NCBI RefSeq assembly: GCF_000022905.1
Contig: NC_012590.1
Span: 310,001 to 374,000, forward strand
Reading direction: 5' to 3'
DNA: 64,000 nucleotides
Source: Corynebacterium aurimucosum ATCC 700975
Lineage (GTDB): Bacteria > Actinomycetota > Actinomycetes > Mycobacteriales > Mycobacteriaceae
The position numbers and the translations under genes are program-made. Below are positions 51,911 to 60,031 of the stretch, piece by piece. Numbering within the stretch: the stretch's first letter is position 1; every line of letters begins with the position of its first letter. The notes below the pieces were generated by a model. It was not told where the DNA came from. It saw only the letters and a program-made list of their open reading frames with translations, and did not search any database.

Positions 51911-53542
51911 GTGAGATATATCCGCAAGGCCTGGCACTGGCTGACCAGCATGCGCACCGCCTTGGCGCTGCTCTTCCTGCTGGCCATCGCCGCCATTCCG
52001 GGTTCGCTTCTGCCGCAGCGCTCGCTCAATGAATCCAATGTCAATGACTTCATTGAGACCAACGGCAAGGTCGCGGAGATCTACGACAAACTGCAGCTTT
52101 TCGACGTCTTCTCCTCCGTCTGGTTCCAGGCCATCTACGTCCTGCTCATGATTTCCTTGGTGGGCTGCATCATCCCGCGCTCCTGGGATCACTACAAGGC
52201 CTACCGCACACCGCCGACGCGCGCGCCGAAGTATCTGGAAAAGATGCCGCTCAACGCCACCGGGCATTCGGAGAAATCCCCGGAGGAGATCGCGGCTGCC
52301 ACCAAGACCATGCTGAAGAAGTGGCGAGTCTCCGAGGTCTCCCCAGACAAGGACCGTGCGGGTGCGCAGTCTTTCTCCGCCGAGCGCGGCTATGCCCGCG
52401 AGCTGTGCAACCTCATCTTCCACATTGCGCTCGTGGCCATCCTGCTGACCATGGCCGCCGGGCGCCTGGTGCACTACGAGGGACAGGTCATCGTGGTCAC
52501 GGAAAAGAACTCCCAGGGGCAGACCCAAGAGCAGGCGCAATCCACGGAGTTCTGCAACACCTCGACCTCCGTCTATGACTCCTTCCGCGCCGGCCCGCTG
52601 TTCGACGGCACCGGCCTGCACCCCTTCTGCTTCCTGGCCCACGACTTCACTGCGGACTACCTGCCCAATGGTCAGGCGGAGATGTTCACCTCCAACGTGT
52701 CCTATGCCGCGGGCGACGATATCTTCACGGACCCGGAGACCTGGGAGGACTACCAGCTGCAGGTCAACCACCCGCTGCGCATTGATAGCAACCGCGTCTA
52801 CCTGCAAGGGCACGGCTTTGCGCCGACCATGACGGTGGAGTGGCCCAACGGTGAAAAGCGCACGCAGACCATCCAGTTCCAGCCCACAGACACCACGTTT
52901 TTCCTCTCCGAGGGCGTGATGCGTTTCGATCCTCCGGCGGGCATGTACCCGGATCTGTTTGAGCGCCGCCAAAACCAGATCGCCATCCAGGGCCTGTTTG
53001 CCCCGACCGCCGAGTGGTCCGGCGAGAGCGGCAAGCTGCTGCAATCCTCCTACCCGGCGATGCTCGATCCTGCTGTGGCCATCGATATCTACCGCGGCGA
53101 TGCCGGCCTGGACACGGGTACCCCGCAGTCCTTCTTCTCCCTCGATTCCAACCTGGTCCACACGGGCCAGCTGCAGAAGATCGACCGCGTCAACCTGAAC
53201 CAGGGTGAATCGGTCACGCTGGACGACGGCACCAAGGTCACCTTCGATGGTGCCTCCGAGTTCGCGAATTACCAGGTGTCCTACGACCCCTTCCAAGGCT
53301 GGGTTCTGGTGTCCTCCCTGGTCATGCTGGTATCCCTGGTTGGTTCGCTGGTGATTAAGCGCCGCCGCGTGTGGGTACGCATCCGGCCGGGCGCCAACGG
53401 CGGCACCGACATTGAGATGGGTGGGCTTGCCCGTACCGACCGCGCCGGCTGGTCCGAGGAGTTCCACAAGCTGCACCGCGAGCTCTTGGAGTTGCCGGAT
53501 CCTGATGAGGTGGAGGAAGACGAACTCTACTCCGCCGACTAA
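51911..53542 (+). CDS. resB: Cytochrome c biogenesis protein ResB (Ccs1)
   Basis: 543 residues. Three N-terminal membrane helices (ALALLFLLAIAAIPGSLLPQ; WFQAIYVLLMISLVGCIIP; LIFHIALVAILLTMAAG), a large extracytoplasmic domain about 190-455, and a fourth helix WVLVSSLVMLVSLVGSLVI with an acidic tail. Together with CcsB it forms the System II heme-attachment synthase. AAAGGAGAA precedes GTG 51911. Confidence 0.95.
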   Translation: MRYIRKAWHWLTSMRTALALLFLLAIAAIPGSLLPQRSLNESNVNDFIETNGKVAEIYDKLQLFDVFSSVWFQAIYVLLMISLVGCIIPRSWDHYKAYRTPPTRAPKYLEKMPLNATGHSEKSPEEIAAATKTMLKKWRVSEVSPDKDRAGAQSFSAERGYARELCNLIFHIALVAILLTMAAGRLVHYEGQVIVVTEKNSQGQTQEQAQSTEFCNTSTSVYDSFRAGPLFDGTGLHPFCFLAHDFTADYLPNGQAEMFTSNVSYAAGDDIFTDPETWEDYQLQVNHPLRIDSNRVYLQGHGFAPTMTVEWPNGEKRTQTIQFQPTDTTFFLSEGVMRFDPPAGMYPDLFERRQNQIAIQGLFAPTAEWSGESGKLLQSSYPAMLDPAVAIDIYRGDAGLDTGTPQSFFSLDSNLVHTGQLQKIDRVNLNQGESVTLDDGTKVTFDGASEFANYQVSYDPFQGWVLVSSLVMLVSLVGSLVIKRRRVWVRIRPGANGGTDIEMGGLARTDRAGWSEEFHKLHRELLELPDPDEVEEDELYSAD

Positions 53543-53561
53543 AGGCGCGGATTACATCCTT

Positions 53562-53572
53562 CAAAAGTTGGA
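53562..53572. promoter_or_regulatory. Shared 11-mer between resB and ccsB
   Basis: CAAAAGTTGGA, the reverse complement of the TCCAACTTTTG found upstream of hemE and hemL. It lies 112 bases before the ccsB start. The related TCCAACTTTT also occurs at 53704-53713, within the first codons of ccsB. Confidence 0.5.
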
Positions 53573-53683
53573 TACTGCAGCGGTTGAGGGGTAGCCTTAT
53601 GAGCACCATAAATCTCTCCGCTCATGCAGCCTCGTGTGTGAAGCACGGTGTAGGCACGATTGTGAAGGCAAGGTTTCCCACTC

Positions 53684-54724
53684 ATGCAGGTTGATCAAAA
53701 TCTGTCCAACTTTTCCGACATCGCGGTGCAAACCGCGTTCGTCGTTTATGCTCTCGCCTTGGTGTTGTCCCTGGTCTATTATGGCCGGATGCACAGCATC
53801 ATCGAGGCTATGCGCTCCCGCACGACTGCTGCGGCGCAGCAGCGTGAACTCGCCAGCGTGGGGGCTTCGGCAGATGGTGCAGTGCTTGGCGACGTCCCCC
53901 CGACCACCAGCGCAGAGAACGTTGGCCCCGATGCTGACCTAGATGCGGATCTGGCGAAGAAGCGGGAGAACGCCGACAAGCTCGGCGGCATGACGCAGAT
54001 GCTGCTGTGGCTGGGTATCGCCCTGCACCTGGCTGCCATCGTGCTGCGCGGCCTGGCAACGGGACGCTTCCCGTTTGGCAACCTTTACGAGTACGTGCTC
54101 ATGGTGACCGCCGGCGCCATGGTGGTGGCGACCATTGCCATGCAGCGCAAGGAATGGCGAACCCTGTGGCCGTGGCTGCTCACGCCGATTCTGGCGCTGA
54201 TGTTCTATGGCTCCACCAAGCTCTATGCGGAATCCGCTCCGGTGGTTCCCGCACTGCAGTCCCACTGGCTGCCCATCCACGTCACCGTGGTCTCGCTGGG
54301 CGCGTCCATTGGCGTGGTTTCCGGTATTGCCTCTCTGCTCAGCGTGCTGCGTGAATTCCAGCCGAAGGGCAGTGAGTCCGGTTTCTTTGGTGTGCTTGCT
54401 CGCCCGCTTCCTTCGGCTAAGAAGCTTGACCGCTTGGCTTATCGCTTGGGTGTGGTGGCGCTGCCGACCCTGGGCTTGGGTATTGTGCTGGGCGCCATTT
54501 GGGCTGAGTCTGCCTGGGGCCGCTACTGGGGTTGGGACCCGAAGGAGACCGTCTCTTTCGCCACCTGGATCCTCTACGCCGCTTATCTGCACGCCCGTGC
54601 GACGCCGGCCTTCCGCAAGGCCGCGCCGTATATCAACATCGCGGCGATGCTGCTCATGATCTTCAACCTGTTCTTCATCAACATGGTTGTCTCCGGCCTG
54701 CACTCCTATGCGGGGCTGAACTAA
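53684..54724 (+). CDS. ccsB: Cytochrome c biogenesis protein CcsB/CcsA (ResC), heme handling
   Basis: 346 residues, about eight membrane helices. Contains the tryptophan-rich WWD-type heme-binding segment WGRYWGWDPKETVSFATWIL and conserved His in LHLAAIVLRGLATGRFPFGN and HWLPIHVTVVSLGA. With ResB it exports heme and attaches it to apocytochrome c. A variable charged cytosolic loop (about 60-100) follows the first helix. The stop codon is directly followed by the ATG of an XRE regulator gene. The 141-base gap from resB contains the shared 11-mer and may hold its own promoter. Confidence 0.95.
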   Translation: MQVDQNLSNFSDIAVQTAFVVYALALVLSLVYYGRMHSIIEAMRSRTTAAAQQRELASVGASADGAVLGDVPPTTSAENVGPDADLDADLAKKRENADKLGGMTQMLLWLGIALHLAAIVLRGLATGRFPFGNLYEYVLMVTAGAMVVATIAMQRKEWRTLWPWLLTPILALMFYGSTKLYAESAPVVPALQSHWLPIHVTVVSLGASIGVVSGIASLLSVLREFQPKGSESGFFGVLARPLPSAKKLDRLAYRLGVVALPTLGLGIVLGAIWAESAWGRYWGWDPKETVSFATWILYAAYLHARATPAFRKAAPYINIAAMLLMIFNLFFINMVVSGLHSYAGLN

Positions 54725-54982
54725 ATGGCGGAGACCCCTAAGCCGCGGCACAAGCAGGGCAAGCCGGCGGGCGATAACCCGCAGCTCATCGCTCTCGGTG
54801 AGGGCTTTGCGCAGCGCCGCCGAGAACTCGGTATCCTGCAGCAGGCGCTGGCTGAGAAGGCCGGGATTTCGCGCTCCACGCTGCACACCATCGAGCACGG
54901 CGGCTCTGGCGTGCGCTGGGAAAAGGTGATTGCGGTGGCTGAGGCCCTTGACCTTGAGATGACCTTCGAGCCTAAGGCCTAG
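54725..54982 (+). CDS. XRE-family HTH regulator at the end of the ccs operon
   Basis: 85 residues: basic, disordered start, then helix-turn-helix LGEGFAQRRRELGILQQALA, EKAGISRSTLHTIEHGGSGV and VIAVAEALDLEM. HipB/Cro-like single domain. It starts immediately after the ccsB stop, so it is co-expressed with cytochrome c genes. No HipA toxin partner follows; the next gene is convergent, overlapping at CTAG. Target unknown. Confidence 0.88.
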   Translation: MAETPKPRHKQGKPAGDNPQLIALGEGFAQRRRELGILQQALAEKAGISRSTLHTIEHGGSGVRWEKVIAVAEALDLEMTFEPKA

Positions 54983-55302
54983 GCTTCTTCGCCTTTAGAG
55001 TCTTTGCCCTCACTGTCCTTGTTCTCGGGGGCTTGGGGCTTCTGGGAACCGTGTGAACCCTGTGAGCGCCGGCGGCGCTCTTCTTCTTGGCGCTCTGCTT
55101 CCCGCTCCTTGGCGCGGCGCTCTTTGAAGCGCTGCTTCTCTAGGTTCCACAGGAACTCTTCGTCATCGTCCGGGCCCTTGATTGCGGGGCGCTGCGGCTG
55201 CTGTGGCTGCTGCACCTTCTTATTCCAACTCGACGGCCCAAAAGCCTTCCAGACGAGGACTGCCGCGAGGACAAACAAGAGTAGTAGTATCAATCGACCC
55301 AT
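54979..55302 (-). CDS. Membrane-anchored charged coiled-coil protein
   Basis: 107 residues: one N-terminal membrane helix (LILLLLFVLAAVLVWKAF) and a hydrophilic tail with Gln/Pro stretch, then FLWNLEKQRFKERRAKEREA and a Lys/Glu/Ser/Gly-rich end. Probably anchored with a disordered tail. ATG 55302 lies seven bases after TAGAAT and has no ribosome site, so a leaderless transcript is likely; an earlier in-frame ATG at 55329 is upstream of that -10. Function unknown. Confidence 0.75.
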   Translation of the reverse strand: MGRLILLLLFVLAAVLVWKAFGPSSWNKKVQQPQQPQRPAIKGPDDDEEFLWNLEKQRFKERRAKEREAERQEEERRRRSQGSHGSQKPQAPENKDSEGKDSKGEEA

Positions 55303-55345
55303 GCGTTGTATTCTACGGAATGCCCGCAAAGCAAAAGTGAGAATT

Positions 55346-55687
55346 ATGAGTCAGACAGAAAACACCACTAATACCTCCCAGAACCCCGAGCCACCCCAGC
55401 CGGACCCGGCGCTGAAGCGACGCTCGCGCCAAGCGCTGTGGAAGTACGGGGCTGCCCGCGTGGTGCTGTTCATTGTGCTCACCGCGGTGATTCAGCTGCT
55501 GGCCATGGCAGTACTCGGGGCCTTTCCGCTGCTGGTCTCCGCCCTGTTGGCGTTGTTTGTGGCGCTACCGCTGTCCATGCTGATCTTCTCCAAGTGGCGC
55601 ATGGAAGCCACCCAGACGCTGGCGGAGTACTCCGCGCAGCGCAAGGCCCACAAGAAGTGGGTTCAAGAGGAGCTGGCTGGCCGCTAA
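55346..55687 (+). CDS. DUF4229-like small membrane protein
   Basis: 113 residues: polar N-terminus rich in Asn/Thr/Pro, two hydrophobic segments (YGAARVVLFIVLTAVIQLLA and LVSALLALFVALPLSMLIF), then a basic amphipathic tail AEYSAQRKAHKKWVQEELAG. It resembles actinobacterial DUF4229 proteins often found next to menA. ATG 55346 is used; the frame is open upstream but crosses the divergent gene. It ends nine bases before the convergent menA end. Confidence 0.8.
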   Translation: MSQTENTTNTSQNPEPPQPDPALKRRSRQALWKYGAARVVLFIVLTAVIQLLAMAVLGAFPLLVSALLALFVALPLSMLIFSKWRMEATQTLAEYSAQRKAHKKWVQEELAGR

Positions 55688-55695
55688 ATCGGTGC

Positions 55696-56580
55696 TTAAA
55701 CCAGGGCCAGCGCTACTGCGTTGATAACCGCCCACATCAGCATTGCGCGGCCGGCCATGCCAAGCACTGGGATGAGCTTTGGGCCGCGTGCGCCGCGATT
55801 GACGGTGCGGATGGCGCCCAGTGCGAGGGGGAAGTAGAGCAGTGAAGCGAGCGCTGCCCAGGATTCGAAGGCTAGGCCGATGCTGAGTAGCACCGGCAGC
55901 AGCAATAGGGTCATGAATAGAGTGCGGGACTTCTTATCACCCAGGCGCACAGCCAAGGTGATCTTGCCGGTGGCCTTATCGGAGGGGATGTCCCGGATGT
56001 TATTGGCCAGGTTTACCGCCGCACTCATACCGCCGATACCCACCGCCAAGGCAAGGCCCGTCCACGTGATGCGGCCGGCCTGCGTGTACTCGGTGCCCAG
56101 GACGGCGACGAGCCCGAAGAATACGAAAACGGCGATTTCTCCGAACCCGCGGTAGCCGTAGGGGTTCTTGCCACCGGTATAGAACCAGGCGCCGGCGATA
56201 CACACGGCGCCGACGAGGATGAACCAAGCTGCGTTGGCAGCCAGGGAGAGCGAAATTCCCGCGATGGCGGCCACGCCGAAGCAAGCGAAGGCGGCGAACT
56301 TGACGTGCTGTGGTTTGGCCAGCCCGCCGCCGGTGAGGCGCTGGGGGCCGGTGCGGTCATCATCGGTGCCGCGGATGCCATCGGAGTAGTCGTTGGCGTA
56401 GTTCACGCCGATGATAAGAGCCCAGGCCACGATGAGTGCCAGCAACGCCCGGCCCCAGTGCAAACCATGCGCCGCGGCGGCAGCGCCGGTACCAGCGATA
56501 ACGGGAGCAAAGGCATTGGCCCAGGTATGCGGGCGAGCACCCTGGAGCCAATCGGCAGGAGTGGCGGAATAGGCAGACAT
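55696..56580 (-). CDS. menA: 1,4-dihydroxy-2-naphthoate polyprenyltransferase
   Basis: UbiA-family membrane enzyme, 294 residues, attaching the polyprenyl chain to dihydroxynaphthoate to make demethylmenaquinone. First Asp-rich motif NYANDYSDGIRGTDDDRTGP, second region NLANNIRDIPSDKATGKITL, about eight helices. ATG 56580 (MSAYSATPADW) is seven bases after CACAAT, which overlaps the end of the transporter gene upstream; a GTG two codons earlier is possible. Has its own promoter despite following the metal importer genes. Confidence 0.94.
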   Translation of the reverse strand: MSAYSATPADWLQGARPHTWANAFAPVIAGTGAAAAAHGLHWGRALLALIVAWALIIGVNYANDYSDGIRGTDDDRTGPQRLTGGGLAKPQHVKFAAFACFGVAAIAGISLSLAANAAWFILVGAVCIAGAWFYTGGKNPYGYRGFGEIAVFVFFGLVAVLGTEYTQAGRITWTGLALAVGIGGMSAAVNLANNIRDIPSDKATGKITLAVRLGDKKSRTLFMTLLLLPVLLSIGLAFESWAALASLLYFPLALGAIRTVNRGARGPKLIPVLGMAGRAMLMWAVINAVALALV

Positions 56581-56585
56581 GCTCA

Positions 56586-57440
56586 CTATTGTGCCACTGG
56601 TGTGGTGTGCTGCGGCAATGAGCTGGTGCGTTGGCGAAAGCGGTAGATGATGAGCACTGCAACGAAAATAACGGCATTGGTGACTGTCATTGCGGCAGAG
56701 GTAGCCGCGTCAAGGACATAGGCAACCCAAAATCCCACGACCGCGCTGATAGCGGCAACGCCACAGGCGGTCAACACCAGCGTGGGCACGCGCTGAGTAA
56801 GCAGCCGCGCGGTCATCGTCGGGAATACCATGAGAGCGATGACCAGCATGGCACCGGCAGCGTGAAAGGCGGCGGTGGCGGTGCAGGCAACCACGGTCAT
56901 AAATATGATGTGAAGAACGCGCGTGGGCACCCCGCGTGCGGCACAAAAATCGGCGTCAAAAGTCGTGGCGGATAAACGCGGCAGTGTAAGGGCGAGGAAG
57001 AGAGCATTGATACCCAGCACTGCGGCCATGATGTAGCAATAGTTGGGATTGGAGAAGGCCGCGAGGTTGAGATCACCGACGAGAACGGCGTGGACATCAA
57101 GGTGCACGTGGCTCATGTGCGTAGAAATCAGGATGACTCCGGCGGCAAACAGGGCGGGAAAGACCAATCCGAGGGCGGAATCAGCAGTCACCAGCGGGCT
57201 GCGCTGTAGTGCGTCAGTTCCCAACGCCACCACCAAGGCGCCAGCGGCCGCGGTAACGAGCAAGATGGGTGAATCTAGATCTGCGGTAAAGAGGTAGCCG
57301 ACGGCAATTCCGGGAAGGACGGCATGGCCGATGCCGTCGATAAGCATGGCCTGGCCTTTGAGGACAACAAAGGTGCCGGGGATAGCACAGGCCAAGGCCG
57401 TCAGAACGGCAAGGAGACAAGCGGTCGCGGCGAGGGTCAT
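56586..57440 (-). CDS. Mn/Zn ABC importer permease, second subunit
   Basis: 284 residues, eight to nine helices of the ABC-3 (ZnuB/MntC) family: IPGTFVVLKGQAMLIDGIGH, AVLPGIAVGYLF, FDADFCAARGVPTRVLHIIF and FHAAGAMLVIALMVFPTMTA. Overlaps the preceding permease gene by four bases. The two permeases differ and probably form a heterodimer, as in MntABCD systems of pathogenic corynebacteria. The C-terminus is polar (RQRTSSLPQHTTPVAQ). Confidence 0.92.
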   Translation of the reverse strand: MTLAATACLLAVLTALACAIPGTFVVLKGQAMLIDGIGHAVLPGIAVGYLFTADLDSPILLVTAAAGALVVALGTDALQRSPLVTADSALGLVFPALFAAGVILISTHMSHVHLDVHAVLVGDLNLAAFSNPNYCYIMAAVLGINALFLALTLPRLSATTFDADFCAARGVPTRVLHIIFMTVVACTATAAFHAAGAMLVIALMVFPTMTARLLTQRVPTLVLTACGVAAISAVVGFWVAYVLDAATSAAMTVTNAVIFVAVLIIYRFRQRTSSLPQHTTPVAQ

Positions 57441-58291
57441 GAGGCTAGCTTTCTACTGGTGAGGCTGATAGTGACGAGCGCCGCCTGAGCCAGGACGATG
57501 ACCGGACCGGTGGGCAGCGGGCCGTGCGCAATGGAGACATAGCAGCCGAGAGCAGCGGTGGCCGCGCCGAAGAACCCGGAGAGCGCGATGAAAGGTAGCA
57601 AGCGCGTGGTCCAGGGGCGGGCAGCGGCGGCAGGGCTGATGACCACGGCGACCATGAGCACTACGCCGACGACTTTGACGCCGAGCACCGTGATGGCGGT
57701 GAGGGCGAAGAAACTAGCCGCGTTGAGGAACGAGGTGCGGATGCCGGCTACCTGGGCAAAACTTGAATCAAAAGTGACTGCGGCCTGCCGGGTGTGAATG
57801 AGGAAAAGAAAAAGCAGCACGCAGCCACCGATGATGAGTGTGGACCGTACATCCGCGCGAGTGAGCGTGGAGGCATTTCCCAGCAAATAATCCTGGATTC
57901 CGGCCTTGCCAGGCAATGGTCGGCGGGAAATATACTGCATGAGCAGCATTCCCACCGAGAAAAATGTGGTTAGCGTGGCCGCCATCGCAGTGGTTTGCCC
58001 CAGGGGAGTTAACCGCGGGATGAGGTGAATGCACCCCACCGCGAGGGTTCCGGTGAGCAGGGCGCCGCAAGAAAGAAGCCAGACATTTCGCCCGTCCCAG
58101 CCAATGGCGGTGGCCACGAGGAAGGCGGTGAGCAGTCCAGGCAGGGAAGAATGCGAGATGGCATCGGCCAGCAGGCTGGTGCGGCGAACATATACCAGTG
58201 GGCCTAGCGCGCCAGCGCAGCCACCGATGAGCACGGTGCCCAGGAGTGCCTGGGTATAGGTGTAGTTCTGAAGAAGCTCGAGTGGGTTCAT
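57437..58291 (-). CDS. Mn/Zn ABC importer permease, first subunit
   Basis: 284 residues, ABC-3 family: LIGGCAGALGPLVYVRRTSL, ADAISHSSLPGLLTAFLVAT, FDSSFAQVAGIRTSFLNAAS and VVGVVLMVAVVISPAAAARP. Starts four bases inside the ATPase gene. Works with the downstream permease, ATPase and binding lipoprotein to import a divalent metal. Confidence 0.92.
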   Translation of the reverse strand: MNPLELLQNYTYTQALLGTVLIGGCAGALGPLVYVRRTSLLADAISHSSLPGLLTAFLVATAIGWDGRNVWLLSCGALLTGTLAVGCIHLIPRLTPLGQTTAMAATLTTFFSVGMLLMQYISRRPLPGKAGIQDYLLGNASTLTRADVRSTLIIGGCVLLFLFLIHTRQAAVTFDSSFAQVAGIRTSFLNAASFFALTAITVLGVKVVGVVLMVAVVISPAAAARPWTTRLLPFIALSGFFGAATAALGCYVSIAHGPLPTGPVIVLAQAALVTISLTSRKLAS

Positions 58292-58998
58292 GATGGCAGG
58301 GAAAACATGTCGGCAATGGCGGACTCGGTAAGTACCTGCTCGGTGGGGCCAGCAGCAATGAGCCGGCCGTGGCCGACCATGAGGACCTCATCGCAAAAGT
58401 CGGCGACCTCCGCCAGGTTGTGATGCACCAGCAGGATGGTCACGCCGTTCTCGCGCAGTTCCTTGAGTACATCCATGATGGCGCGCTGACTCGCGGCATC
58501 GACACCAGCGAAGGGCTCGTCGAGGATGATGAATTCCGGCTCGCTAACGAGCGTGCGCGCCAACAACACGCGCTGGCGCTGACCACCAGACAGGGCGGAA
58601 ATCGGCAGCTGCGCGTGTGCCTGCATTCCGGTGCGGGAAAGCGCGGCGTGAGCGGCGTCTTTGTCAGCGCGGCTGGGCCACTGCCACCAGCGCAGCCCGG
58701 CGGTGCGGCCCATCAGGGCGATGTCGAAGGCGGTGGCAGGGTAATTCCAGTCGATATCCGCATGTTGTGGCATATATCCGAGACGCTGCCGAAAATGTGC
58801 CAGATCGACGCCATCGAAGGTCATCGACCCGCAGGCTAGAGGCGGAAGGAGCCCTACCAGCGTGCGGACCAGAGTAGACTTTCCCGACCCGTTCGCACCC
58901 ACCAGCCCGGTGATAGTCGCGGGGGTGAGGGTGAAGGAGGCGTCGTGAAGCACCGGCGTGCGGGGATAGCCGGCGGTGAGGTTTCCTACGCTGAGCAT
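58288..58998 (-). CDS. Mn/Zn ABC importer ATPase
   Basis: 236 residues: Walker A LVGANGSGKSTLVRTLVGLL, Q-loop LGYMPQHADIDWNYPATAFD, signature ALSGGQRQRVLLARTLVSEP, Walker B FIILDEPFAGVDAASQ, H-loop ILLVHHNLAEVADFCDEVL. The YMPQ...DWNYPATAFD segment is typical of Mn/Zn/Fe ABC-3 ATPases. It begins at the base where the binding-protein gene ends. Confidence 0.94.
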   Translation of the reverse strand: MLSVGNLTAGYPRTPVLHDASFTLTPATITGLVGANGSGKSTLVRTLVGLLPPLACGSMTFDGVDLAHFRQRLGYMPQHADIDWNYPATAFDIALMGRTAGLRWWQWPSRADKDAAHAALSRTGMQAHAQLPISALSGGQRQRVLLARTLVSEPEFIILDEPFAGVDAASQRAIMDVLKELRENGVTILLVHHNLAEVADFCDEVLMVGHGRLIAAGPTEQVLTESAIADMFSLPS

Positions 58999-59924
58999 TA
59001 GCTTAGTGCTTTCGCCACGGCGCTAGCGTTATGTTCGAAGGCTCCGAGGTAGGTATCGGTTGGGGCTTCCGGGCCGAGGGTATCGGCAAAGAGCTCTTCA
59101 TCCGAGATGGTGACTGTCCAGTTGCGGGTTTCTACGGCTTCCTTGAGAGAAGTGATGGCCTGTGGGTTCGCCTGGTTATCTTGGAAGATAACGGGGACCT
59201 TCTTCTCCGCGATCGTATCCGCGAGCTCGGAGATCTCAGTGGCGGACTTGGTGGCTTCGGTGGTCACGAAGTCGGTGGCTTGGACTTCAAAGTCGAAGGT
59301 CTTGCCGAAGTAGTTGAAGGCGTCATGGCCGGTGATAAGAACGCGCGGGGAGGCGCTTTCGAGTTCCTTAGCGGCCTTGTCGTGCGCGGCTGCAATCTTG
59401 TCTTCATAAGCATCGGCGGCCGCGGCATAGTCTTCGGCATTGTCAGAGTCGATTTCGCCGAGTTTGGTGCCGATATGATCGACGACCTGGCTCCACAGCT
59501 CGGGGCTATTCCAGATGTGCGGGTCGTAGAGTTTTTCGCCCTTGTCACCTTGCTCGGGCCACGGCAGAAGGTCAGCAGTATCGAGCTGTTCGCCGACAGC
59601 TAGCTGCTTTTCACCGAGGGAGGAGAGCTGGTCCACCATTTGCGCCTCGAGGTGAAGGCCATTCCAGAGGACGAGGTCGGCATCCTGCATCTTTTCAATA
59701 TCGCGCGTGGTGGGCTGGTAGGTGTGTGGATCGCCGCCGGGGCCGACCATGGTGGTGATGTCGGCGTCCGGGGCGATATTGGCGGCCGCATCAGCCAAGT
59801 AACCGGTCGTGGCGAAGATCGTCAGGTTATCGTTCTGGGCTTCGGTGGAGTCGCTGCTGGTGCAGGCGCTCAGCGTGCTTGCGACCACGAGGGAAGCGAG
59901 GGGAAGCGCAATAAGTTTCTTCAC
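58998..59924 (-). CDS. Mn/Zn-binding lipoprotein (TroA/PsaA cluster A-I)
   Basis: 308 residues; lipobox STLSAC (Cys 21). Metal ligands by position: His 67 (GGDPHTYQPT), His 136 (YDPHIWNSPEL), His 200 (ITGHDAFNYFGKTF), Asp 281 (ELFADTLGP), the His-His-His-Asp set of TroA rather than the His-His-Glu-Asp of Mn-specific PsaA. No His-rich loop, which argues against a dedicated Zn importer; Mn is favoured by the MntR box at its promoter. GTG 59924 has AGAGG upstream. First gene of the four-gene import operon. Confidence 0.93.
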   Translation of the reverse strand: MKKLIALPLASLVVASTLSACTSSDSTEAQNDNLTIFATTGYLADAAANIAPDADITTMVGPGGDPHTYQPTTRDIEKMQDADLVLWNGLHLEAQMVDQLSSLGEKQLAVGEQLDTADLLPWPEQGDKGEKLYDPHIWNSPELWSQVVDHIGTKLGEIDSDNAEDYAAAADAYEDKIAAAHDKAAKELESASPRVLITGHDAFNYFGKTFDFEVQATDFVTTEATKSATEISELADTIAEKKVPVIFQDNQANPQAITSLKEAVETRNWTVTISDEELFADTLGPEAPTDTYLGAFEHNASAVAKALS

Positions 59925-59957
59925 GGGAAACCTCTCTTATTAAAAGTGAATGTCGAT

Positions 59958-59973
59958 GTTCAATGGATTGAAC
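59958..59973. promoter_or_regulatory. MntR operator between the metal importer and mntR
   Basis: GTTCAAT-GG-ATTGAAC, 7-bp perfect arms, overlapping TTGAAC, a plausible -35 of the importer operon (TAATAA following). With flanks, TGTTCAATGGATTGAACT closely resembles the C. glutamicum MntR site as I recall it (TGTTCAATGCGTTGAACA). Confidence 0.8.
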
Positions 59974-60031
59974 TTGAAAGAGCATAAGTGCTGAAACCGT
60001 TGGAAGCAATAGGCTGAACTACGATGGGGGT

